From assembly GCA_034620365.1 (NCBI GenBank), contig JAQGEQ010000346.1, positions 119,461-183,460 on the forward strand: DNA of 64,000 bases, written 5' to 3'. Positions 48,766 to 60,174 of this stretch are shown piece after piece. The notes beneath the pieces were generated by a model. The model saw nothing but the letters and a program-made list of their open reading frames with translations, was not told the origin of the DNA and made no database searches. The translations under genes were made by a program, and so were the position numbers. How positions within the stretch are numbered: position 1 is the stretch's first letter; the number at the start of each line of letters is the position of its first letter. The DNA comes from Pegea sp. RAD2-039. Its lineage: Eukaryota; Chordata; Thaliacea; Salpida; Salpidae.

Positions 48766-49130
48766 ACATATTTAAATGGTAGTTGGTTGTGCAATGTCTA
48801 ATAAAGACGAAGAAGCTCAGAGTTACTAGGACAAAAGTAGATGAATTGTGTGAGAAGCAAAAGTTATGCGACAGGTAGAAAGATAATAGGACAAATAGAG
48901 ATGTCCAATGAAATATGGACAATTAGTCGAATAGAGGAGAAGCATTAGAATATGTGGACAGCTCATATAGATATTTGGACATGTAGTAGGTAGTAGGACA
49001 TGTTATAGGTAGTAGGACATGTTAGAGGTAGTAGGGACATGTTATAAGTAGTAGGATAACTATGTTTTTATAATAAAGTAGCTACATTGTAGCTTTAGTG
49101 ACGTCATAACCTGCCAGCAGCCGTCTGATT
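48766..49130 (+). repeat. Dispersed module plus TAGTAGGACATG minisatellite, copy 2
   Basis: Counterpart of 13650-13995, including the tandem GTAGTAGGACATGTTA-like repeats at about 48975-49060 and one TGACGTCA at about 49098. Array similarity ends near 49130, with CTGATTCTGGTTGA as the last shared sequence. Confidence 0.75.
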
Positions 49131-49690
49131 CTGGTTGAATAAAGCAAAGCAAAGGGAAACTATTTCATAGATATTAGTTTTTTTAAATTGGCTCTAAGTA
49201 ACAAACTTAAATATCTTCATGTTTAAAGATAATGGTGATCAAGTACACCTGGTTCAGTTAGTAAAATATTTCATTAATATTTCAGAATAATAATAATAAT
49301 CATCTGTGTGAAGAAAAAGTTTATCTTAAAACTTGAAGTTCAAAAGATTTTTTAAGATCCATGTTCCAACTTGAAGAGTGTATGTTTGTTTGGAAGTTGC
49401 ATGTAGAGCTTTTACTGATTTGTGGTTATTAGTGCTTTGGTTTTATGCAGTTTCATTATTATTTATGTTTAATTATTATTGTTGTTTAACTTTTTCAATA
49501 AATTTATTCTGATTAAAATTGATTTGATTTCTTTTTAATATTTTGATAGTTACTACTGACACAACTTGATGTTTGATTTAATTGGTCAAACTTTATCTGT
49601 TAAATGAAGCGTTGGTGTATAGAAATAGTGTTTATTTGTGAAAAATAACAAAATTTATCAAATCATCTTTTTATATTATTGTTGTATTAT
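49131..49690. other. Single-copy A/T-rich spacer
   Basis: This is the first sequence right of the array. It contains AAAGCAAAGCAAAG near the junction and no supported gene. Confidence 0.5.
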
Positions 49691-49921
49691 CTACAGGATC
49701 TGAGACAATCTAACCCAATCCATCAAAACCAAGAATACCATATACAGTACCATTTCCTGCATTACGGTATTATTCAAAAGTAAAACTTGGACCTTGCAAA
49801 ACAATAGCTTTGTTTTCGTTATAAAATTGCCTGCAAGTGCGATATGAAGCCACTCAACTTCAATACCACCGATCGAGAGGATACCGCAGCAGATCGCTTC
49901 AAATGGGGACTTCTTCCGCAA
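49691..49921 (-). other. Exon-like frame of unknown product
   Basis: A 76-residue minus-strand frame with EAICCGILSIGGIEVEW and LHIALAGNFITKTK. A diverged second copy lies on the same strand at about 52290-52400, reading FHIALASNFLAKTEMDD in the corresponding frame after an in-frame TAG. The conserved peptide between two diverged copies suggests former coding sequence. No family was recognised, and the second half of the frame is hydrophobic and may be a frame error. Confidence 0.35.
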
Positions 49922-50119
49922 ACAAACGAAGTATAGCGAAGAAAAACCAGCTTAAAAGAACAAAATAAACTCTTTATACTCTTTTTGTATCTTTCTATTT
50001 TTTAATATCATTTTTATTTTGTTTTTATCTTTATGATTATTTGTACTATATTTTCGTTTGTCTCAAACTATTTGTTTTAAAGCAAGGACTATAATTTAGC
50101 ATTGGTTGATCTAACGCTT

Positions 50120-50475
50120 TGGTTAATTGTTTGAAGTTTGTTTACAAACAGTTAACTCAAATGTCAGATTTCCATTTGCAATGACCTTCAAAAATGATGT
50201 TATTTCCTTCTGTGTTTATTCTTTTTTTACTTGTAGTTTCTCAGCAGTAGTGAAGTTTTTGCGACTAAACTACTTGATATTTATTCATATGATGATTCCA
50301 AATCGGCATTGGAAGATTTTGCATTTGGACTAACTGTTTGAAATTATCTATAAACGGTCAGTTCAAATACATGTTTTTTATTTGCATTGATCTTCAAAAA
50401 AGTGGTTATTTCCTTCTGTGTCTATTCTTTTCTTGTAATTTCCCATCAGTAGTGAAGTCTTTCGTGCAATAAGTA
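50120..50475 (+). repeat. Local direct duplication, about 205-bp period
   Basis: The segment about 50125-50265 (GTTTACAAACAGTTAACTCAAATG to CAGCAGTAGTGAAGT) recurs, diverged, at about 50335-50465 with TTATTTCCTTCTGTGT and AGTAGTGAAGT kept. The frame 50127-50333 crosses it and is not conserved, so I treat it as non-coding. Confidence 0.65.
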
Positions 50476-53400
50476 CTTGACAATTGATCACAAGGATATA
50501 ACGCAGGAGTATCTATATGTACTTGATAGTGTTTCAACCTATACTAATTGTACTTATATTTATTTCAAACTATTTATTCCAAACTATTTATTCATGTTTT
50601 ATTTTTTTTTTAAAGATTAGCTTAGAATACGTTGTAGTGTAAATAATAATAAAAAACAATTTATATAAGAATTGTTAGTTGTTTTAAGTTTTAATTCTTA
50701 GTTAATCAGTTTCCTACTTTCTAATGATTAAATACTCTTTCTTTAAATTCTTGACCAGTCGAGTAAAGTACGACGACCATAGTAAATATATCGTTAAACA
50801 TCGTAAAAGATAAATCTCTTATTATTAACAGATAAAATCACTGCTATATAGTATAAAACCATTTTAATCTTTAACAAACAATATCTTCCAAAGTTTTCAC
50901 ATTTTTAAATTTGAAAATCATTTTAGAACAAGTTACAATAAATGTCATTTAGAAGTAATAGCTAATTATTCATATCATTTAAAACTTTGGACATTAATTT
51001 TCTAACAATGCAGATTTACTATTAGTTAGGAAAGTTCCAGATATTCTAAAACTGTTATAAAAATAGTTTATTTTGTAGCTCACAAACATTTTTTTGGGAT
51101 TAAATAAAGTTTTAATAAGTTTAATAAGAAGTTTTATTGTAAGGATTCTGAATTTACTTATTCATTCAAGTATTTGATAATCTTATCACACTTCTTTATA
51201 AATTTTGAATCTTACATCTAATCTCTAATGATTTCAAGAATTTAACAACAACTATTTGCTTTATTATGTTTTAATCTATTTTTCTTACAATCCATTGGCT
51301 GACACGAGTTAAACAAATAATTTATGTATGTTTTCTAAATTATTCGACAACAAGATGTTATCAACTCTTGTAAGACCAAGATTATTATTCTCATAATAAC
51401 TTTTTGGCTACAAGAAATCTAAAAATTAAATTAGATTACCTTATACACGAAAATAAGTTTTAAGTAAGCTCTTAGCTGTAATTATACTTTTAATTTAATC
51501 AGTATTGATTAGAATTTGAGATTAAAAACCTGAAAAACAGTAATGAAACAGTAAACTAACCAGAAGCAACCCATTTTAAAGCGATTAAAAGCTCTCGTAG
51601 AACCTCAAGGCATATTTGAATAAATAGAAACAATTTTATAGGTAATTAAATGAAATATAAAAAAAGACGATTTATTTTAGATTTTTCCGAGCATATTGAT
51701 TGTAAAACATTTTTGAACTTTTTACTCATTTAAGTTAAAAGTATAAATTTTCATTTCTTAAAAAAAAATTTTTTAAATAAAATGAAATTTATTAAATACG
51801 TTTTTTTTCAAATTATGAAAATTTGCTTTATTTTTTAATGATTCACGAATCTACACAAATCTTAAGGATTAGTTAATTAAAACTAAATTAATCAACACTT
51901 TTTTATTTTTCATTAAATTTGACATTTTTATAAAATCAATATTATTATTAGCTGATTATAACTCTGTAAGTAAAAAAATTTAGAGTTTTTCAACAAAAAA
52001 AATATTATTTACTAAATTAAAAACTTTAATTGAAATTTATGAATCTGTTATCAATAGCTTTCTAATCTTTGTATTAGAGTCGAACAATTGTCAATATTTT
52101 GCTAAATACTAACTAAACTGGCGATGTGTTGTTTTGTGTGTTATTATACAAAACTGAAACTTGTAATTTTCGAAAGCTAAAGAGGATAAAATGATTTCCA
52201 TTTTGATATATTTCTGCAAATTTCAATCAAACTGACATAAAAATTTCCCCGAAAAAGAAGTCTTTAAACGTACTTGTACACTGCAATTGGATTAATGTCG
52301 AAACATCATCCATCTCTGTTTTCGCCAAAAAGTTGCTTGCAAGTGCAATATGAAACTATTTAACGTCAATCTCAGCAATCATCAAGACTTGCAGCATATC
52401 TCTCTAATTGGCTGAAAAATGTAACCAACATGAAAATAATAAGTAAGATTTTACTCAGTTTATTATGAGTTAGAAAGTTTTAAGACACATTTTAAAAAGA
52501 TTCACATTGTCAAATTTGTAAAAGAGTCTATTACAGTTGATTATGATGTAGTAGTTACAAAATTAAAACAACTTTGACTATTCAAAACTACAAATAATTG
52601 ATTTTAAGCTCTTGCCGAAGCTATCAAATTTGATACTTCAAATGATTTTTGAACATTCTGATAATTGATTTTCATTACTCACCTTTTTTGAAATGTGAAG
52701 ACTATCTGTCACTGTAGAATCAAAAGTCATAAGATGATGTTGTTGTTAAATAATCGGTTGATCTTATATAAGCAGTTCAAAAATGACAATCGATTATTTG
52801 ACATTAGTTTCCAAAACTATGTCTGTAGCATCATTTAGCGTTGATATATTTAATTTGAGAGATATTTAATCGTTGTGTTTAGCTACATCATAAATTGTTT
52901 ACTTTACCAGGTTGAGTTTCGCGGTAAGCACAAGATTTTGTGAAGTCATATTAAAAGAACTTTGAGTTTCCAGATTACTAAAAGTGTTAAAAGTTCTGCT
53001 AAAATGAGACAGCAGTGGTAATAATTAACAAATGCTTTCGATTTATTTAAGGTTGATGAAAAATAAAGAAGAGTTGGTGTAAATGTTATTTTGTTTTCAA
53101 CCAAGTAAAACTTTTACATTTTTTTTGGCAACGATTTTGATGAAAAATAACAATTATGTCACATTTATAGTAACAGATATGTATTTAATTTGCTGTTTGA
53201 ATACTTTTAGTTAAAAAGTAAAATGGAATTCTAATAAGTAATAATTATTTCTTATTAACAACTGTCGTTTGCAATTGATTTGTCATACTATTTCTAAACC
53301 TTGGTTTAATCGGTTTTTTTATAAAACAGAAAAAACTAACAGTTAATAGATTATAAACTGGAATAATAGGAAAAGCGTCCTAATTTGGAAAACAGGGAAC

Positions 53401-53700
53401 TCAGCTTCTAAAAAACTAATGACACATTGACAAACAATAAACTAAACTTGCAATTAACTAATGATGATTTTTGTAAAAAATTATATTTACAAATGCGTAA
53501 TCATAAGCATCTCACATTTAAATTTATTGAATACTATGTAAAAATAAAACATTCTAAACAACATTTATCCTTTATTAAAATTTTCAGAACATTTCCATTT
53601 AGAAAATGAACATAAAATAATTAATCACTAAACAAAATTAATATATTATAAGAAAAATATCGTCTATTTATAATTTCAGAATAACCAGACTTTTTTCTTG
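50476..53700. other. A/T-rich intergenic DNA
   Basis: Apart from the diverged exon-like copy at about 52290-52400 (minus), no gene signal was found. The frame at 53427-53609 is Lys/Asn/Phe/His-rich with no splice context and is treated as chance. Confidence 0.5.
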
Positions 53701-53708
53701 ATTGTGTC

Positions 53709-55039
53709 TTATTTCATTGGAGGGTGACGAGGATGAATATTTGGATTATCAAGTTGTTTATCTCTCGAAAGCTTCATGCTGAATATCTGGCCACATACTG
53801 GACAGCTGTAAACAAGCCCCATATGGATTGACCTAATGTGAACCAAAGCAGAGGCTCTACAGGAGAACAGCTTCTTACAAGGGACACATTCAACTTTACC
53901 ATCTTGTTTTGTAGGTCCTATGTAGCTTCTGACATCAAGAGATTGCTCGAAATCCTGCTGCTTATTGAAAGTTTTGTTTGCGTGCTGGTTTTTCATAGTT
54001 TCGTTTATTACGTATTGATGAAGTTGAAGGCTATGATTTATAGTAGCAGCTAGGAACTGTTTTTGATCATGCATAACTTCTACCATTCTCTCTATTTGAT
54101 CACGACTTAAGTTTCTAATAAACTATTTTCTTGGTCTATAAATTGGATATGGACGAAATTGGTGAGGGTAATGTCTTGCTTGGCAATGGGCTTGAGCTGG
54201 ATAACTGTAACTACGACCTCCAGACAATTCAATTTGCCCATTATTCTGCTTAGGTGTTGAGCAGCTGGCTGAAGTTGTCGAAGACATCTTATTGTTATGA
54301 TTACTCTCAGCTTGTTGATGGTACAGTGTAGATGAGCTATTAGTACCTGGTATAACAGTTACTGTTTGGGAGTTGGAATCTTGATGCTTAAGAATGTGAT
54401 AAGGGGGTTTCAGTTGAGGTTGTTTTACAACAGTCATAGAATTGGTTTGACGATTATTCAGAACTTGATTGTGAAGATGATTGAGTCTAGCATCTTCAAC
54501 TTGGCTAACCTGTGTTGAATTTTCTTTCATGTGTTTAAACATATTTGGTGTTTGGTGAAACTGTGGACTTCTGTAAGCCCCTAAACTCTGTTCTTGACTG
54601 TACAAATGATTTTGAGTAAAATGTTGATTGAGGCTACTGGTTTGGAAACTTGCATAATCTGGATATTGGAAGCCATAATAAAAAGGTTGGATGTTTGAAC
54701 AAGTATTTGTTACGTGATAAGCAGAAGAGTAACTTAGTAAACCATATGGATTGTTAAAGCTTCTCCCAGTTACTGAATGGTATTCATTAATTAAACTTGT
54801 TACAGCCTGTTGGTGGCTAAGTGTATTTGTTCTACTAGTACCATCTGCAAATGATAGAGGTTGATGAGTTGTACCACTGGTTTGAAAAGGTTGATTAGAA
54901 TGATTAGCAACATTTGAGGAAAGATTATTCACCATTTCATGATTAATGCTTTCATCTTCAGGTTCTGCCATATCTAAATCATGAAACTCACCAAAAAAAA
55001 CAGTCAAAGATTTAAAATAAATTTGAACGGCTCTTATGT
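53709..55039 (-). CDS. C2H2 zinc-finger protein, last exon, with one in-frame TAG
   Basis: Probably a nuclear DNA-binding regulator. On the minus strand an acceptor TTATTTTCAG precedes 55039. The frame is then open through DLDMAEPEDES (ATG possible at 54971-54969) and a long Ser/Gln/Asn/His/Tyr-rich region to RPYPIYRPRK, where a TAG stands at 54125-54123. The same frame continues at once as FIRNLSRDQIERMVEVMHDQ and ends at 53709 after HPRHPPMK. Near the end are two adjacent fingers. Finger 1 is CVPC-x12-H-x4-H (starting 53888), complete. Finger 2 is CPVC-x12-Q-x6-H, with Gln (CAA) at the first His. The linker HMGLVYSCPVCGQIFS resembles the finger pair of insect BTB-ZF factors (lola/broad type); a BTB domain could lie in an upstream exon but is not seen. 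The single stop may be a recent nonsense mutation, a sequence error or programmed readthrough. Confidence 0.78.
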
Positions 55040-58000
55040 CTGAAAATAAAATAACAAATATTTAAAGTAGTTTTTATAAAAAATCAGAAGAATTTATGCG
55101 ATTTAATTTGTGGTAAAAGAAAAAACTTTTTAAAACAATTTATTTGTTTTTGAAAATTTAAAAAAAAAATAAAATAAACTCGTAATTTGTGCTTAGCGAT
55201 TGTAAGCTCAAATAAATGTCTAAACATTTTAATTTATGTTATTTAGAAATAAAACATAAATTTGAATAATATTCCAAGTACTAAATGAATTTATTTAGAT
55301 TTTAGACGTTGAAACCCGAAGAGAATGTTTTCATAATAAGTTTTAAATAACAACAATAAACCCAAAAAATTTAACCAAAACTTTTTTATTAAAAGAAAAA
55401 CTGTAGTCAATAAAAAATACAAAAAGTCATTTAAAAATGAAAAACCTAAATTATGATTCTAATTTTTAATTAATTTATAATATTAAAACTATTTCCACGT
55501 ATATTCAGATACAATAAGTTATTTAGATGCCTTATTAATTCTTATGGCACATATTACAAATGTTTGCCTTATTAATATTTAGAATCCTTTATTTACACAA
55601 ATAGCGGAAACCATTTGTGACTATCGGAAAGTTTTTTTGGGGAAATAATAAGGAAATTAAACTTTTCACACTAGCAATATCTATACTATGTAAACTCATT
55701 TACATGGTATACTTTCTTACAAAACAAGTACTTAAAACAAAACTAAAACGTTTAACAACTTTGCTTTCCTTATTTTTGCCAGAGTGATTACCATAATAGT
55801 TTTTAAAACAAAACTATACGAATAAAGTCACCTTTTTTTTTTTGATAGCAAAGTAGGAAAAAAACATATTAAGAAATACCAACAACATTTAAAAAATCTT
55901 TTAAGAAACAAGCAAATTTTTTTTTTGATAAAATAATTTGGTTTTGAACAAGTAAACTGATTGATAAAAAGAATAACAAAAGCTAAGAAGAAAGTCTTTT
56001 CATTAAAAAGTGTTATATTAAAAAAATTTAACTGTCAAAAGTTAATAACATTTCTTAACACTTCTCAAACAATTTTAGATCGTCAAAAAGTATTTTGTTA
56101 TATAATTGTTGTATTTTATACATGCAAGGGAGCAAATTACGAGAGAAATGTGAAAAAGAAGTATAAAAGCAAAATATTGACAAAATAAAGAAGCAAAAGT
56201 AAAAACTACTAGAAGCATGTTAAAAAAGATTTGATACTAACAAAACTGAGTTTACAAATAATTTGACTAAATTAAAATTTTAGTACAAATAAGTGTTTTC
56301 TAAAATTAAATTCCAAACCTTCTATCTTAAAATTTTATTACATAATCCTTTTTTTCTTGTTATTTTGTAGGTTGTAAAATCAATATAAAATTTTGAATAT
56401 TTTCTAAGAATTCTTCAAAACTTAGTGTTAAAAAAACAATGAACTATTAAAAATAATAAGGCTTAAACAGTCACAGTTTCGACTTCTTAGAAAACTTATG
56501 CTTGTGCTAAGAACCTTATAAAATGTACAGACAAACGGATTAATAAAAGATTGTTTTTCAAAGTTTTATTAAATTAGAATAACATCATCATAAGAAATAA
56601 ATCTTTTTCCTGAATAGACAATCAAAACCTTTAAACTTGTTTTTTTAAGTTTGTTTTAATGTATGATTAATAATAAGTATCTTATGTTTTAATTATTTTA
56701 ACAAATGTTGATATTTTTCAAAAGGTAATAGCCAACTATCAAATCTAATAAACATTTTAATAATTTTCCTTATTTAGAAATATTTTTCTAGTCACTTAAA
56801 AAGAACTCGTTTTATTTTTAATAAAACAAATTCATTTATAGTGTAATTGTCGACAAATAAAATAACGAAATACCAGACAAGTTACTTAAATTTCTACAAA
56901 ATATAAAAAAACTGAAAACAGTTATATTTGACAAAATCAGATTTTTGTTAAAAAACAGATTTTGTGGACAATGATATTTTTCATCTTCCTCCAACTTCTT
57001 CATTAAACATTCCCAACAAGGACTTAAGAAAAAATCCAATAAAAGTACTTATTACTGTAGAGGTTTCTTTTTGAGTCGAAAAGCTCTAAATTGTTTCACT
57101 GAAGACAATGGGTATTAGAGGTTTTTTCGACAAAATTTTATTGTATTTTTTCCAGATTTTTGTACAAATCTTAACGTTAAACAAGTAATGGAAGTGAGTA
57201 ATACAAAGATAAAGGCGTTCAATGTAAAAGGAAGCTTTACAGCAAAAATAATCGGATCTACTTTTAATGTTGATCAAGCAATAACAAAAATATAAAAGAC
57301 AATAGTGACTGTAAATGTATAAAGTTAGCTTTAATAGTTTCTACTAGCTGGCTTTTGTTTTACAATTTTATATCAAATTGTAGGTAGAGTCCTTGGTCTG
57401 TGTATCTTCTAAATAGTAAAGCTACCATCACCTACATAATTCAGTTTATACCGTTTCGACATCTTTTTTAGAAACAGTTAGAAATTATGCCAGAAACTTG
57501 AATTGTCACCACTATCGTTAAAAAGTTTTTAAGAAACTCTAGATTTTAGAAACACTTTAATAGATTACATCTCAATTAAAAGTTTTTATCAACTTATAGA
57601 TTAATGAAATTCTGTATAAAAAATTTGTGTTTGCAAAAATTATTTTTGATTTAAAGGATATTATATTAATCTTCGTGAGGCTCAAAATATCATCACTGAG
57701 AAAATGATCAAACTATTATGCCCAACTGTCGACTAAGAACAGGTTCAAGTCATTTTTGCTTTGATAAATGTAGAAATTTTTTTTAAAGAATTTATTGGTT
57801 GAGTGTTTAGTGGCGGAAAATCTTCCTTCTTCCAAAATGGAAAACTTTTGTTGGGAATATATATGGATGAAGATTTTAACTGTATTTGCGTATACTCTTG
57901 AATAAATTAATTTAATTTCGATTGTAGATGATTTATAAAAATCACAATGAAGTTGTATTGAAGACTCGAAGCATCTTTAAGATTTTAGATTAATGATTTA

Positions 58001-58430
58001 ACGGTGATAGTATTTGGTTTAATTTCCTGTAAATATTTAAAAGTTACACTTACTTTCAACTTTTGAAGTAAGTAATTCTAATCAGGTTTTTAAATAATGG
58101 TAATAATAACAAATTACTTTTATGAGTATTCCAATGACAAAATAAACGCTGTAGAATAAAGATCACACAACAAAATATTTACATAAAAAATTAAAATTGT
58201 TTTTACTAATAATAACAATGTTTGCCATTTGTAAAACAAAATGAGCCATAACCAGCCATCTTCAACTCGTGTGCTTGTATTTGATCGTTTCTAAATAGAT
58301 GATACCTCAGTCATAAATCAACTGTAAATTATATTTTAATCTTTTAAGTTAAATCTTTAAAGGTTAAAAAAGTTTATATATTAAGCATCAAATTTATTCT
58401 TATTGACTTCTTATATTTGTACAACTATAC
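55040..58430. other. A/T-rich intergenic DNA
   Basis: No supported exon. Earlier exons of the zinc-finger gene should lie here or further right, but I could not recognise any. The frames at 55961-56188, 56836-57039 and 57086-57277 are Lys/Asn/Ile/Phe-rich with no splice context. Confidence 0.45.
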
Positions 58431-58465
58431 TTACGTCACGGGCGGCAAAAATTATCTTCCAGCCA

Positions 58466-59030
58466 AGCTGCTATCACTTCCAGCTGAATGTGCAATACCA
58501 ATTCGAGAAACATTCAATTGATCAGCTAGTCTTTGTAATCCATACCCTTTACGCTAAGATTTAAACTAATTGTTAAAATCAGGATATATTTTGTAAACAT
58601 CAGAAACTTACATTGTAATCGTGTAAAAGTATGTACATCAAATCAATAATCTTTACGAAAATGGAACGAATTAGGATTTGTGACTTTTCTCTACTAGCCG
58701 GAAGTGATCTTGCAATGGCTTTCAACAGGAAAAAAATGTCGTATTGCCTGGTAAAATTCCCAAATTTATTCTGTTAGCTAAGTTTAATTTGTATTTATTA
58801 GGGGAATAAAGTAATTAGTAATTAATTAAACAAATTGAAATATACATACCCATGGAACACTAGAAATGTGTTACAATCGTTATGGAATAGCTTTGCCTCA
58901 ACAGCTAATCTTCGGAAGTCTTCAACATTCACTCCAACAGCTGGAAGCAAAGCAAGATTAATTTTGCCATTTTATTGAAGAAACTCTATGGACTTTCGGT
59001 AGCTTACATCTTCTTTGTATAGGCATTAAA
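58466..59030 (-). pseudogene. CNOT7/CAF1-type deadenylase pseudogene
   Basis: CNOT7 (CAF1/POP2) is the DEDD-family 3' exonuclease of the CCR4-NOT complex that shortens mRNA poly(A). On the minus strand, exon a (about 59015-58850) reads YKEDVSYRKSIEFLQ, TAA, then NVEDFRRLAVEAKLFHN and TFLVFHG. After an intron of about 80 bases, exon b (about 58765-58614) reads QYDIFFLLKAIARSLP to LMYILLHDYN. After a 56-base intron ending AATCTTAG, exon c (about 58557-58466) reads RKGYGLQRLADQLNVSRIG, HSAGSDSSLAGR, then TAA. These align with the SIELLTTSG, FHSGYDFGYLLKIL, YDVKYLMK and GGLQEVAEQLELERIGPQH-AGSD-LLTG landmarks. The second and third acidic catalytic positions (YD, GSD) persist. The N-terminal DxE exon is not found. 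Two in-frame stops and the missing ends make it a pseudogene, although splice phases match. Confidence 0.85.
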
Positions 59031-59890
59031 AAATAAGGATTTTGATTCTGGAACATATAATTTAAAAATTATGTGAATCATTTCCTTATCTCCTATATCC
59101 ATCGTCAGTCGTGACTGGTCTGTCATTTCCTTTTAGAGTTGCACTGTTTTGTCATTTAATTTGATTGATCATTAATTATACTACATACATTTTCAGTAGA
59201 GATATATCTTTATTTAATGATAGCTTTTAAGGATGATTGACGTTACCCTTTCTATAAGTTTTTACTAATTTTTAGTTATTGCTCGTTTAGAGAGCAAATG
59301 TTATTCGAAACTTGTTATAGTAATTTATTTTTAGGAATGATTTACAGTGTTGCAGAATTATCAAAAATTGTTTTGTTTACATAAATATCATATAACCCTT
59401 AACAAAACATTTAATGGACAGATGAAAAACTTATTTTTATTTTAAAAGCAGATACAGTGATAACGCTTTTGACGTCATTTAACTTTAGTTGAAAGAACTT
59501 TTAAGAAGTATATTCAAAACGTTTATAGTTTCCAAAATTATTGAATTTTTGACGAGGTTTAGTTTCCGAATGTTTGAATTTAAACTATATATTTCATCTT
59601 AAGTACAAGCAACAAATTCTTATAAAGGGTTTCTTTTTTAAGCAATCTAAAAATTAAGTAAAGTTTTTGTATACTGCTGTTTTTTCAGAAAAGATTTGCA
59701 GGAGTTTTTTATAGTTTAAATTAAAATAGTTACAAGAAATTGATGCTTGTGTGTTCTTTGAGTTATTATTTTAAGAATATTTTTCGTATAGTTAAAATCA
59801 AAGTACACAGTTTTTGATTACTAAAAATTTTTAGGATATTAAGTTTTAATGCACTCATAATGTAACGTTTTAAAATACTTTTGTGGCCTA
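59031..59890. other. A/T-rich spacer between CNOT7 remnant and receptor remnant
   Basis: No exon was recognised on either strand. The upstream exons of both pseudogenes would be expected here but are not visible. Confidence 0.5.
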
Positions 59891-59902
59891 GTGCATTTTC
59901 AG

Positions 59903-60124
59903 AAAGAAACATAGTATGCTCTATTTGCAACATTGGCAAAAGCGGTTGGCATTATGGTTTCCGATGTTGGGAAGGCTGCAAAAGTTTTTTCTTTCGCTGG
60001 TGGAGTGAGAAGCGAACATTCAATTGTAAAAATGGAGGAAATAGTGACGTAACAACACTTGTGAGTAACTACTGGCGGTACTACCAGCTAGAAAAATCTC
60101 TTAGTAATTGAATGATCTGGAAAG
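59903..60124 (+). pseudogene. Nuclear receptor DNA-binding-domain exon, zinc ligands lost
   Basis: Paralogue of the exon at 62855-63085. An acceptor GCATTTTCAG precedes it and a donor AAAG|GTTAGT follows. Distance from the first zinc-ligand codon to the exon end is 208 bases in both copies, with no net indel. Finger 1 reads CSIC, then GWHYGFRCWEGCKSFFFRW: the third Cys has moved by one position (CW for TC). In finger 2 the spacing C-x5-C-x9-C-x2-C-x4-C has become C-x5-S-x9-W-x2-Y-x4-S, so every later Cys is replaced while the length is kept. A TGA stands where the intact gene has the Gly of CGMNRK. A 50-base intron (60125-60174) is followed by a remnant of the next exon (TTCCGAATGATG versus GTGCGTGAAGATG). 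It cannot fold as a normal receptor DNA-binding domain. Confidence 0.87.
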
Positions 60125-60174
60125 GTTAGTAGAAACAAAGAATTATTGCTTATAATCATTTTTGCATTTAACAG

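Larger units (their letters stand above)
32561..49130. repeat. Tandem unit 3 of the array
   Basis: The leader at 32560-33570 matches 1-1030. The SYF1-like remnant follows, and then 39.4-49.13 kb matches 4.7-14.0 kb at high identity, including three retroelement fragments in the same order and orientation. Similarity to unit 1 stops near 49130, just after a short GC-richer stretch that continues to about 14480 in unit 1. This marks the right edge of the array. A retroelement segment interrupts the SYF1 part (36.5-38.03 kb). Confidence 0.82.

Noticed and set aside
1-49130. Alternative genetic code with TAG/TAA as sense codons
   Set aside because: Stops coincide with frameshifts and missing exons, unit 3 has sense codons at several of the positions, and the open receptor gene has no in-frame TAG or TAA before its end.
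53838-54007. Plus-strand frame 53838-54053 opposite the zinc-finger gene
   Set aside because: It is a shadow of the zinc-finger coding sequence.
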